The notes: generated by a model from the letters alone, not told the origin. DNA of 7,263 nucleotides from Burkholderiales bacterium (GCA_011391855.1 JAABPT010000065.1:1-7263); one strand, 5' to 3'; positions 1 through 5,521 are shown, numbered from the stretch's first letter. Numbers and translations: made by a program.

Positions 1-11
1 GCCAGCGTCGT

Positions 12-506
12 ATGACGAATCGGTACGTGCGCGTCGATGGGACGGCTGTGTCGTTCGATGGCGTCCGCTTCCCCAGCGTCGCCGCCCTTTATCGAGCCTG
101 GCTGGGCGACAAGCCCAGCGAAGGGACGTTTCTGGCCAAGTTGCAGGGGTGGCGCAAACGCAACCCGCATGTGGCGCTTACTGACGTCGTCATTCGATCC
201 CTTTTCGAGACGCGTGGCGGTCGTCACCGACTGATCTACCAAGGCGTGCCTTATGCAGGCCCGAAGGAACTTCACGGCGCCTATCCTGGCAAGAAGGTGG
301 GGTACGGCGCGTTCTGGGCACGTTTGGCCAGCTACAGAGAAGCGCACCCAGGTCGCACACCTGACGACCAGACGATCGCCTCACTCTTGGCTCCCGCCAC
401 CCTGTGTTATAGGGGTGCCACCTATCGATCGCTTGCGCAACTTCACAAAGTGAGCCTGATCACCGATCCTGATGTCATCAGGCGGCGTTTTGATCACGAA
501 GCGTGA
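12..506 (+). CDS. Small protein of three tandem ~50-aa modules, 3' truncated
   Basis: I do not recognise the family with certainty. The 164 residues divide into three related modules, beginning near residues 14 (VSFDGVRFPSVAALYRAW), 75 (LIYQGVPYAGPKELHGAY) and 131 (LCYRGATYRSLAQLHKVS). Each opens with a hydrophobic-x-[FY]-x-G-x-x-[FY] hairpin-like motif, then a helix, then an aromatic/basic segment (FLAKLQGWRKRNP, FWARLASYREAHP). This is the look of small repeated DNA-binding modules such as the NUMOD-type helix-turn-helix repeats beside homing nucleases or in phage proteins; that resemblance is inference. Module three stops soon after IRRRF, about 20 residues earlier than modules one and two, and its stop codon abuts the proposed left border of the transposition module, so the gene has probably lost its 3' end. 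The frame is open upstream to base 3 and no ribosome site is visible in the 11 bases before the ATG, so the 5' end may also be incomplete. Confidence 0.6.
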   Translation: MTNRYVRVDGTAVSFDGVRFPSVAALYRAWLGDKPSEGTFLAKLQGWRKRNPHVALTDVVIRSLFETRGGRHRLIYQGVPYAGPKELHGAYPGKKVGYGAFWARLASYREAHPGRTPDDQTIASLLAPATLCYRGATYRSLAQLHKVSLITDPDVIRRRFDHEA

Positions 507-521
507 TGTAGACGAATAGGC

Positions 522-559
522 CCCCCTCGGGATCCTTGAACAAACGGATCCTTTGGGGG
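522..559 (+). repeat. Inverted repeat/hairpin at left border
   Basis: CCCCC (522-526) can pair with GGGGG (555-559) and GGATCC (530-535) with GGATCC (546-551), across a 3x3 internal loop and a 10-base terminal loop. There is no T-run after it, so it is not a classic intrinsic terminator. Its place between the truncated upstream gene and the first module gene suits either a transposon-end structure or a shield against read-through transcription; both are inference. Confidence 0.55.
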
Positions 560-560
560 A

Positions 561-586
561 GTCTCTGGTTTACCAAGACTAGAGAC
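561..586 (+). promoter_or_regulatory. Second hairpin, covering the likely ribosome site of the zinc-ribbon gene
   Basis: GTCTCTGGT (561-569) and ACTAGAGAC (578-586) pair at 8 of 9 positions across an 8-base loop. The right arm holds AGAG (581-584), the only Shine-Dalgarno-like sequence before the GTG start at 594. If transcription enters from outside, the hairpin could hide that site, a control known from several insertion sequences. Its role here is inferred. Confidence 0.45.
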
Positions 587-593
587 GATCCCA

Positions 594-1178
594 GTGTGCC
601 ACGCGCTCGAGCAAGACCCCCGTTTCTTCACCCTGCTGTTGCAGATCGACCGTGAACTGGCAGCCCTGACCCAGGCCGGCGGCTGTGCCTGTTCCGGCCG
701 TCTTCACTGCGCCGACTACCCGCGTAAGCCGCGCGGTGTTGCGGCCGAGTGGCGCGCCGGCTTCGAGCGGCGCTTCAGCTTTTGCTGCAGCGTGTGCCGC
801 AAGCGCACGACGGCCGAGTCGGTGCGGTTCCTTGGCCGGCGCGTGTATCTGGCGCTGGTGGTGGTGCTGAGTTCGAGCCGGCATGCCGGCTCGAACTCAG
901 GCGCCGCCGCGGTGCGCTGCGCCGTGGCCGTTCCGCTGCGCACCCTGGAGCGCTGGCGCTCGTGGTGGCAGGAGGCGTTCATTGCCACGCCGCTGTGGCG
1001 CGGCGCCGGCGGCAGCTTCATGCCGCCGCTGGATGCTGTGGGGCTACCGGCGAACCTGCTCGAGCGCTTCGTCGGTGACGCCGTCGCCCGGCTCAGCGGC
1101 CTGCTGCGCTGGCTCGGCCCGCTGACGGTGCGCGCCGCGGACCTGGCCGCCGAACTCACCGCTGAGCACGCAGCGTGA
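594..1178 (+). CDS. Transposon-associated zinc-ribbon/HTH-like protein, 194 aa
   Basis: This is the first gene of the transposition module. Residues 31-33 (CxC) and 65-68 (CxxC, preceded by C64) form a probable zinc ribbon around the segment LHCADYPRKPRG, followed by VRFLGRRVYLALVVVL and then PLRTLERWRSWW, which looks like the recognition part of a helix-turn-helix. I recall proteins with this ADYPRKPRG...FSFCC..CR pattern as recurrent hypothetical proteins in proteobacterial mobile DNA, but know no established function. The frame is open upstream only to a TGA at 537-539 and holds no ATG there, so GTG 594 is the best start. A 34-bp perfect palindrome encodes residues 92-102 and makes an odd Ser-rich stretch (LSSSRHAGSNS). 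It may bind transposon ends or target DNA, like the zinc-finger protein TniQ, or regulate the operon; this is inference. A 103-nt gap separates it from the transposase. Confidence 0.7.
   Translation: MCHALEQDPRFFTLLLQIDRELAALTQAGGCACSGRLHCADYPRKPRGVAAEWRAGFERRFSFCCSVCRKRTTAESVRFLGRRVYLALVVVLSSSRHAGSNSGAAAVRCAVAVPLRTLERWRSWWQEAFIATPLWRGAGGSFMPPLDAVGLPANLLERFVGDAVARLSGLLRWLGPLTVRAADLAAELTAEHAA
867..900. repeat. Perfect 34-bp palindrome inside the zinc-ribbon gene
   Basis: The half-site CTGAGTTCGAGCCGGCA (867-883) is followed without spacer by its exact reverse complement (884-900); the flanking bases 866 and 901 do not pair. Both halves are coding, in frame, at residues 92-102 of the 194-aa protein. 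A spacer-free perfect 34-bp palindrome is very unlikely by chance and is not required by the coding. Confidence 0.95.
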
Positions 1179-1249
1179 GGTCCCGCAGTCACCCGCAGAG
1201 GATGGTGCTGGTCACCCACGCCGAGGCTGCATAGCCTGCATCCCGACAG

Positions 1250-1268
1250 CTGCCGCACCGTGCGGCGG
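1250..1268 (+). promoter_or_regulatory. GC-rich hairpin before the transposase gene
   Basis: GCCGCA (1252-1257) pairs with TGCGGC (1261-1266) across a CCG loop, and the stem extends by a U-G and a C-G pair (1250-1251 with 1267-1268). It ends 13 bases before ATG 1282 and lies in the 103-nt gap after the zinc-ribbon gene. It has no T-tract, so it is more likely to modulate translation or RNA stability than to terminate. The rest of the gap shows nothing I recognise. Confidence 0.4.
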
Positions 1269-1281
1269 CGTCGACTTGAGG

Positions 1282-2811
1282 ATGCCCGGCTTGACTTCGA
1301 ACCACGACCCCGGCCGCCGTGTGGCCCCCGCACGGCTGCGCCGTGACGCCCACGCGCGGCTGCGCTTCTCGATCATCGGCGCGCTGTTCGCCGCCCCGCC
1401 GGCCAAGGGCGAGCTGCACGGTGCGCTGCGCGCCCTGGCCGCCAAGCCCTGGCGCGACCCCGCCACCGGCCAGGATGTGCGCTTCGGCGTGTCCACCCTG
1501 CAGCGCTGGTACTACGCCGCGCGGCGCTCGATCGACCCCGTAGCCGCGCTCACCGACCGGCTGCGCGTGCACGCCGGCTGCTTCCCCAGCTTGTCGGCGC
1601 AGGCCCAAGCCGCGCTGATCCTGCAGTACCGCCAGCACCCGGGCTGGACCATCCAGCTGCACTACGACAACCTGCGTGTGGCGATGGCGCAGTCGGCCAG
1701 CCCGGGCGCGGTGCCGCCGCTGCCGTCGTACCCCACCGTGCGCCGCTTCCTGCGCTCGCGCGGCATGGTGCGCCAGCGCGCGCCGCGGCGCGCCACCGAC
1801 GGCGCCGTGGCGGCCCGCGACCGGCTCGAACAGCTGGAGGTGCGCAGCTTCGAGATGGACCATGTCGGCGCACTCTGGCACCTGGACTTCCACCATGGCT
1901 CGCGCAGGGTGCTCACCGAGCGCGGACAATGGGTCAAGCCGATGCTGATGTGCGTGATGGACGACCGCTCGCGCCTGGTGTGCCACCTGCAGTGGTACCT
2001 CGACGAGTCGGCCCACAGCCTGGTGCACGCCCTGAGCCAGGCGCTGATGAAGCGCGGCCTGCCCCGCTCGCTGATGACGGACAACGGCGCGGCGATGCTG
2101 GCCGCCGAGACCACCGCGGGCCTGGCCACGCTGGGCATCCTGCACCAGACCACCTTGCCCTATTCGCCGTACCAGAACGCCAAGCAGGAGGCGTTCTGGG
2201 CGCGCGTGGAATCGCGCCTGATGGCCATGCTCGAAGGTGAGGTCCAACTCAGCCTGGAGCTGCTGAACCAGGCCACGCAGGCCTGGGTCGAGCAGGAGTA
2301 CCACCGCGCGGTGCACTCCGAGTTCGACGCCACACCGCTGGCACGCTTCCTGGCCGGGCCCAGCGTGAGCCGGCCTTGTCCGCACAGCCAGGCGCTGCGC
2401 GAGGCCTTCCGGTTGCAGGTGCGTCGGCGGCTGCGGCGCAGCGACGGCACGGTCAGCCTGGAGGGCCGGCGCTACGAGATCCCCAGCCGGTACCGCCAGC
2501 TGCAGGACTGCCATCTGCGCTATGCGCGCTGGGACCTGGCGCACGTCGATCTGGTGGACGCGCGCAGCGGCGCGCTGCTGTGCGCGGTGCACCCGCTGGA
2601 CAAGTCGGCCAATGCCGACGGCCAGCGCCGGCGGCTGGATGCCGTGGGGCCCGACCTGTCGCCGATCGTGCCTACGGCCATGGCCCCGCTGATGCGCCAG
2701 CTGCTGGCCGAGCACGCCGCCACCGGCTTGCCGCCGGCGTACCTGCCCACACCGGGGGCCGACATCTCGTCGCCCACCCCACCGCCCACGCCGCCCAAGG
2801 ACCCCTCATGA
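1282..2811 (+). CDS. DD35E transposase (rve fold, Mu-type C-terminal domain), TniA-like
   Basis: The 509-residue protein is a DDE recombinase expected to cut and join the element's ends. An N-terminal HTH-like region (about residues 20-175, including VSTLQRWYYAARR) precedes the rve/RNase H core. The catalytic triad is visible: D202 in WHLDF, D267 in LMTDNG and E303 in NAKQEAFW, with 35 residues between the last two. The region from about 385 to 455 (VSLEGRRYEIP, LRYARWD, HPLDKSANADGQRR) matches the Mu-type C-terminal beta-barrel, and a Pro-rich tail follows. These features place it with TniA/TnsB/MuA rather than simple IS3 transposases. The start is uncertain: GAGG (1278-1281) directly abuts ATG 1282, so TTG 1291, nine bases downstream of it, is a serious alternative; TTG 1276 is also in frame. 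The stop overlaps the ATPase start (ATGA). The reading frame looks intact. Confidence 0.9.
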   Translation: MPGLTSNHDPGRRVAPARLRRDAHARLRFSIIGALFAAPPAKGELHGALRALAAKPWRDPATGQDVRFGVSTLQRWYYAARRSIDPVAALTDRLRVHAGCFPSLSAQAQAALILQYRQHPGWTIQLHYDNLRVAMAQSASPGAVPPLPSYPTVRRFLRSRGMVRQRAPRRATDGAVAARDRLEQLEVRSFEMDHVGALWHLDFHHGSRRVLTERGQWVKPMLMCVMDDRSRLVCHLQWYLDESAHSLVHALSQALMKRGLPRSLMTDNGAAMLAAETTAGLATLGILHQTTLPYSPYQNAKQEAFWARVESRLMAMLEGEVQLSLELLNQATQAWVEQEYHRAVHSEFDATPLARFLAGPSVSRPCPHSQALREAFRLQVRRRLRRSDGTVSLEGRRYEIPSRYRQLQDCHLRYARWDLAHVDLVDARSGALLCAVHPLDKSANADGQRRRLDAVGPDLSPIVPTAMAPLMRQLLAEHAATGLPPAYLPTPGADISSPTPPPTPPKDPS

Positions 2812-3650
2812 ACCCCAAGCTGCTGGCCTTGTACGGCCTGAAGTTCAATCCCTTCGCCCCCGAAGTCCCCGTCGAGGCGTTGCACGTGTCGGCCCGGTTG
2901 GAGAGCTTTTGCTGGCGCATCGAGCACGCCCAGGTGCGCGAGGGCGGCTTCGCGCTCATCCACGGCGATCCTGGCTCGGGCAAGAGCGTGGCCTTGCGCG
3001 TGCTGGCGCAGCGCCTGGCCCGGTTGCCCGACATCCAGCTGGCCACCATCAGCCATCCGCAGAGCAACCTGGCGGACTTCTACCGCGAGCTCGGCGACGT
3101 GTTCGCCGTACCGCTGCGTCCGCACAACCGCTGGGGCGGCTTCAAGGCGCTGCGCGAGCGCTGGCTGGCGCACCTGCAGTCGTGCCGGCGCCGACCCGTG
3201 CTGCTTATCGACGAGGCGCAGGAGATGAGCGTGCCGGTGCTGTCGGAGCTGCGCCTGATGGCCAGCGCCGAGTTCGACTCGCAGCCGCTGCTGTGCGTGG
3301 TGCTGGCCGGCGACGCGCGACTGCTCGAGAAGTTCAAGCGCGAGGAGTTGATCCCGCTGGGCAGCCGCATCCGCGCCCGGCTGGCCACCGAGGCAGCCAC
3401 GCCCGAGCAGTTGCTGCAATGCCTGGACTTCGTGCTGGCGGCCTGCGGCAACGCCAGCCTGATGTCGGCCACGCTCAAGCACACGTTGTGCGATCACGCC
3501 GCGGGCAACTACCGGGTCCTGTCCACGCTGGCCGGCGAACTCCTTGGCGCGGCGGCGGAACGTGATCTGCCGCTGCTCGACGAGCAGTTGTACTTCCAGG
3601 TCTTCGGCACGCCGCCGGCTGCGCCCAGGCGCGCGGCAGCCCGACGGTGA
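2808..3650 (+). CDS. AAA+ transposition ATPase, ExeA/TniB-like
   Basis: This 280-residue ATPase is the probable partner of the transposase, expected to bind target DNA and activate strand transfer as TniB, TnsC, MuB and IstB do. The N-terminus LYGLKFNPFAPEV is typical of ExeA-like ATPases. Walker A is GDPGSGKS (53-60), Walker B is VLLIDEAQEM (131-140), sensor 1 lies in VVLAGD (164-169), and the arginine region is GSRIRARL (185-192). ATG 2808 is the right start: AAGGA (2797-2801) sits 6 bases upstream and the ATG overlaps the transposase stop, implying translational coupling. The frame stays open upstream of 2808, but that part overlaps the transposase gene out of frame and shows no homology. 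The C-terminal end is Ala/Arg-rich, and its stop overlaps the next gene's start. Confidence 0.9.
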   Translation: MNPKLLALYGLKFNPFAPEVPVEALHVSARLESFCWRIEHAQVREGGFALIHGDPGSGKSVALRVLAQRLARLPDIQLATISHPQSNLADFYRELGDVFAVPLRPHNRWGGFKALRERWLAHLQSCRRRPVLLIDEAQEMSVPVLSELRLMASAEFDSQPLLCVVLAGDARLLEKFKREELIPLGSRIRARLATEAATPEQLLQCLDFVLAACGNASLMSATLKHTLCDHAAGNYRVLSTLAGELLGAAAERDLPLLDEQLYFQVFGTPPAAPRRAAARR

Positions 3651-3880
3651 ACCAGAGCATCGAGATGTCCAAGCCGTCCGCACCGCACACCCTGATGCCC
3701 ACCGATCTGCCGCCGCTGTCCGATACCTCGGCCGTGCAGATCCTGGACTTCCTGCACGAGTTGGTCTTCCGCTTCGAGGCTCACTACGGCGGACAGATCC
3801 ACCGCTTCTACGAGCAGCAGCGCGACATCCGCATCAACCCGCCTGTCGCACCACGACCCGACGAGGACGAACCGTTCTAA
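3647..3880 (+). CDS. Small transposon protein with acidic C-terminus, 77 aa
   Basis: I do not recognise this family. The GTG start overlaps the ATPase stop (GTGA), the same coupling as between the two preceding genes, which is the main reason to accept it as real. The protein has a Pro/Ser-rich N-terminal 25 residues, an amphipathic helix (SAVQILDFLHELVFRFEAHY, about residues 27-46), a basic segment (HRFYEQQRDIRI) and an acidic tail (DEDEPF). There are no cysteines, membrane segments or signal peptide. The position suggests an accessory factor that binds the ATPase or transposase, perhaps through the central helix; this is inference. ATG at residue 7 is an alternative start but would lose the overlap. 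Confidence 0.65.
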   Translation: MNQSIEMSKPSAPHTLMPTDLPPLSDTSAVQILDFLHELVFRFEAHYGGQIHRFYEQQRDIRINPPVAPRPDEDEPF

Positions 3881-3983
3881 TCATCGACAACGACGGGCTT
3901 CGTCATCCACGACGCCGGCCGAACTCGCCGTCCGACCATCGCCGTATTTGAACATCGGGCCATCGAGTTTGCTGACGGCACTC
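3881..3983. other. Gene-free right border of the transposition module
   Basis: About 100 bases separate the last module gene from the point where ISL3 transposase homology resumes. They encode nothing recognisable. The right terminus should lie here: candidates are the CA-ended sequences finishing at 3954 (TTTGAACA) and at 3980 (GCTGACGGCA). Neither gives a clear terminal inverted repeat with the left border or a matching 5-bp flank. Confidence 0.4.
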
Positions 3984-4463
3984 ACCCACGATGCGCACCT
4001 GGCGCATGTCCTGCTGCTTGCGCGCTTCGGTGACGTAGTGTTCGATCCGGCGCCACAACTGCTTGTCGCGTACGCGCAGCGACTGGGCCGCTTGGCGCAC
4101 CGGCAAGTCCTGGCACATCGTCAGCGCCAGGGCTTCGAACAGCAGCGTGAAGCCACTGCCCTCACGCGCCCAGGGCACGTTGATCTGCGTGGTCTTGCCG
4201 CAAGAAGAGCACTTCACGCGCGGCACATCGGCGTGCAGCCACGCCTCGTACTGGAAGAAGTCCAGATGCCGCCAAGACCGCTGCATCCGGTCGTGCACCT
4301 TCTGCGATGCCGCGCCGCAGGCCGGGCACGCCAGCAGGGCCTGCTTGCACTCGACGTCGAAATCGATGCGGTGTTTGGCGGTGTCGAGTCGGACATGGCG
4401 CACCGCCCAAGGCGGTTGCAAACCCAGCGCGCTGGTGAACAAGGCTTCGATCTGAACGCTCAC
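3984..4463 (-). pseudogene. ISL3-family transposase, N-terminal remnant
   Basis: The remnant encodes about 160 residues of a family normally near 400-430. It keeps the N-terminal zinc ribbon (C46xxC49 in LLACPACG, C85xxC88 in VKCSSCGK) and the ISL3-type HTH (about 108-140, ALALTMCQDLPVRQAAQSLR). Family resemblance ends after DMRQVRIVG, just where VDET-type catalytic sequence should begin; the frame then reads 26 unrelated residues to a stop at 3903. The start is GTG 4463, with AGGAG (4471-4475) 7 bases upstream. Lacking the DDE domain, it cannot catalyse transposition, though it could still bind the ends of related elements. The break coincides with the right border of the four-gene module. 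Confidence 0.85.
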
Positions 4464-4482
4464 GACTTCACTCCTGGCAGCC

Positions 4483-4537
4483 GCCCCGTGGGCATGTGGA
4501 CAGGCTCAAATGCAGCCTGCCCACATGCCCACCGGGC
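4483..4537 (-). promoter_or_regulatory. Long hairpin in the leader of the ISL3 transposase
   Basis: GTGGGCATGTGGACAGGCT (4488-4506) pairs with AGCCTGCCCACATGCCCAC (4514-4532) at 18 of 19 positions across a 7-base loop. Beyond one C:C mismatch, four more pairs (4483-4486 with 4534-4537) extend the stem. In transposase mRNA it lies 7 bases before the Shine-Dalgarno sequence and does not include it. It probably limits read-through from the antitoxin promoter or is part of the element's end; no T-run follows. Confidence 0.8.
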
Positions 4538-4760
4538 TCGACGACGACCATCTATTTTGAGTGTTGGAATCCACACGAAACGACGAGGGGCCCTTGAGGG
4601 AGGGGCGCGCCGCAGCTTGAAGCCTGCGCCACTCGTCCACAGCAACGAGCACGGCCGCCTCGGAACCCCTCTTCGTCACCATCTGCGGCCCCTGCGCCAG
4701 GCAAGTCTCGAGGAACTCGCTGAACCGCGCCTTTGCATCCTGAATCGGCCATGTCTGCAT
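4506..4760 (-). pseudogene. Phd/YefM-type antitoxin, C-terminus replaced by ISL3 sequence
   Basis: The first 56 residues match the Phd/YefM (prevent-host-death) antitoxin family: MQTWPIQDAKARFSEFL, then PQMVTKRGSEAAVLVAVDEW, the usual DNA-binding half that dimerises and represses its own operon. From residue 57 (base 4592) the sequence is ISL3 terminal DNA, read as 28 foreign residues to a stop at 4506. The C-terminal toxin-neutralising tail is therefore lost. Start ATG 4760 has GAGG (4767-4770) 6 bases upstream; a GTG at 4793 is in frame but adds residues outside the family pattern. The toxin gene (usually a RelE- or PIN-type partner) would have followed downstream and is not in the window. 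The fragment may still fold and bind DNA, but cannot be assumed to work as an antitoxin. Confidence 0.85.
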
Positions 4761-4816
4761 GGGGCGCCTCGCAATGACTAGTACGCTGACCACTCTACCA
4801 TTGGGCCGTGCTGCTT

Positions 4817-4879
4817 CAGTCTGCGCCTGTCGAGCACCTGGATGCGTCCACGGCTGTAGCGGATCAAGCCCTCACGCCT
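4817..4879 (-). pseudogene. Crp/Fnr-family regulator, C-terminal remnant
   Basis: Read on the minus strand in the frame starting at 4879, this short stretch gives RREGLIRYSRGRIQVLDRRRL, which I recognise as the conserved wing and final strands of the Crp/Fnr winged-helix domain (GLI.Y.RG.I.VLDR..LE). The usual ending with a CECY-like motif is absent; the frame continues with unrelated residues to TAG at 4778-4780. There is no sensory or helix-turn-helix part upstream, because the hicB stop codon immediately adjoins. The gene is thus broken on both sides, by the arrival of hicAB on one side and of the phd locus on the other. The call rests on about 20 residues, but the pattern is distinctive. 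Confidence 0.65.
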
Positions 4880-5296
4880 TCAAGAGATGCGCACCTCGAG
4901 GTGCCGGCCGAGCGCGCGTGCCGCGGCTTCGATCTGATCAAGCCGGGATGCGTGGCGCAGGTCGAACAAGCGATCCACCTGCGGCATGTGCCAGCCCAGA
5001 CGCCGCGCCAGTTCGGCCTTCTTGATGCCCTGCTCGGTCATGGCTTGGTACACGCCCAGCTTCGCCCCCTCCAAGGCCGATGGGCGCACCGTACGCTGCC
5101 CACGCTTGGCCTTGCTCGCCACCGGCAGCGGCCTACGCGCTTCGACGTAGAACGACAGTGCAGTTTCCAAGGCATCGACGGCCTGCAACAGCGCCTCGTC
5201 TTCATCGGCCCCGAAAGTAATGGCCTCGGGCACGTCGACGAAGGACACCAAAACGGTGTCGCCGTCAGGGGTCAGGGTCACGGGGTAGTCAAACAT
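4880..5296 (-). CDS. hicB: HicB-family antitoxin, E. coli type
   Basis: The 138-residue protein neutralises HicA and represses the operon. Residues 1-60 form the HicB partial RNase H-like domain (YPVTLTPDGDTVLVSFVDVPEA, closely like the E. coli HicB start). Residues 78-130 form an XRE-type helix-turn-helix (GIKKAELARRLGWHMPQVDRLFDLRHAS). Length and both domains agree with E. coli HicB. GAGG (5304-5307) lies 7 bases before ATG 5296 and overlaps the hicA stop, so the two genes are translated together. The order toxin-then-antitoxin is normal for hicAB. No key part is missing, so it is probably functional. Confidence 0.93.
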   Translation of the reverse strand: MFDYPVTLTPDGDTVLVSFVDVPEAITFGADEDEALLQAVDALETALSFYVEARRPLPVASKAKRGQRTVRPSALEGAKLGVYQAMTEQGIKKAELARRLGWHMPQVDRLFDLRHASRLDQIEAAARALGRHLEVRIS

Positions 5297-5305
5297 GGTC
5301 TGGCC

Positions 5306-5485
5306 TCACTTCAATCCGAGTTGACGCCTGATGGCGGACTCGAGCCCCATGCCCAGCTCGGCGGTGCCGTGCATGGGCAGCGTGGACTGCTTGCCGTTCA
5401 GGAACACTTTGAGATGCGAACCCTTGCCGGGCAGAAAGGTGGCGCCTTGTTGCTCCAACCACTTCTTCATCTGCTTCGAATTCAC
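5306..5485 (-). CDS. hicA: HicA-family mRNA interferase toxin
   Basis: HicA toxins are small double-stranded-RNA-binding-fold ribonucleases that cleave mRNA and are blocked by HicB. The protein, 59 residues from GTG 5485, aligns end to end with E. coli HicA: WLEQQGATFLPGKGSHLKV contains the expected catalytic histidine (H24 in GSH), followed by STLPMHG and the C-terminal AIRRQLGLK. The start is chosen because it matches the E. coli protein length exactly. GTG 5503 is in frame but would put the start inside the candidate promoter; ATG 5470 would remove the first helix's beginning. No good Shine-Dalgarno sequence precedes 5485, and with the proposed promoter the mRNA would be nearly leaderless. 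hicB follows after 9 bases. Confidence 0.92.
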   Translation of the reverse strand: MNSKQMKKWLEQQGATFLPGKGSHLKVFLNGKQSTLPMHGTAELGMGLESAIRRQLGLK

Positions 5486-5492
5486 GGTCTGA

Positions 5493-5521
5493 ATACTAAA
5501 CACTTCTGTTGTGTTCTACAA
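5493..5521 (-). promoter_or_regulatory. Candidate hicAB promoter with operator-like inverted repeat
   Basis: On the minus strand TTGTAG (5516-5521) and TAGTAT (5493-5498) stand 17 bases apart, as weak -35 and fair -10 boxes for a sigma-70-type promoter. The 17-base spacer is exactly an inverted repeat, AACAC-N7-GTGTT (5499-5515). A repressor bound there would block RNA polymerase, which fits autorepression by the helix-turn-helix of HicB. The arrangement is seen directly; its function is inferred. Confidence 0.55.

Larger units (their letters stand above)
507..3983 (+). mobile_element. Four-gene Mu/Tn5053-type transposition module, ends approximate
   Basis: Four co-directional genes form a transposition module: zinc-ribbon protein, DD35E transposase with Mu-type C-terminal domain, AAA+ ATPase and a 77-aa protein. 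The transposase plus small ATPase pairing is that of TniA/TniB, TnsB/TnsC, MuA/MuB and IS21 IstA/IstB elements. The left limit is set where the truncated repeat gene stops and a TGT-starting sequence begins. The right limit is set where ISL3 transposase homology resumes. A roughly 40-base comparison of the two ends, each read inward from a TG, shows only scattered agreement, and no 5-bp target duplication is visible with either tested right end (3954 or 3980). The borders are therefore working limits, not proven termini. All four reading frames are open, so the element may be functional if its ends are intact. No cargo or resolvase gene is present. Confidence 0.65.
3984..4593 (-). mobile_element. 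ISL3-family insertion sequence, 5' part only
   Basis: This fragment keeps the transposase-start end of an ISL3-type element: its outer end (on the minus strand GGGCCCCTCGTCGTTTCG, from about 4593), a 130-base leader with a long hairpin, and the first 160 codons of the transposase. The GGG/C-rich terminus followed by a T/G-rich stretch resembles ISL3-type ends as I recall them. The outer end lies where homology to a Phd antitoxin stops, which fixes the insertion point. The other half, including the catalytic domain and second end, is absent from the window. No target duplication can be tested. Confidence 0.75.

Noticed and set aside
1189..2715. Long open frame on the minus strand (508 codons) opposite the transposase
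   Set aside because: It is a GC-bias shadow: His/Arg/Gln/Ala-rich with no domain, while the plus strand has the catalytic triad and Mu-type domain.
2376..2807. N-terminal extension of the ATPase frame
   Set aside because: It overlaps the transposase gene out of frame; ATG 2808 has a good ribosome site and begins the family-like LYGLKFNPF sequence.
536..3954. TTGAACA at 536-542 and 3948-3954 as a possible end-repeat pair
   Set aside because: A 7-base match between two ~80-base regions is not rare by chance, the copies are direct rather than inverted, and the flanking bases do not agree.
4785..4812. tRNA-like D-arm sequence on the minus strand (CCCAATGGTAGAG)
   Set aside because: No matching acceptor, anticodon or T arm can be built around it, and it lies in the read-through of the Crp/Fnr remnant.
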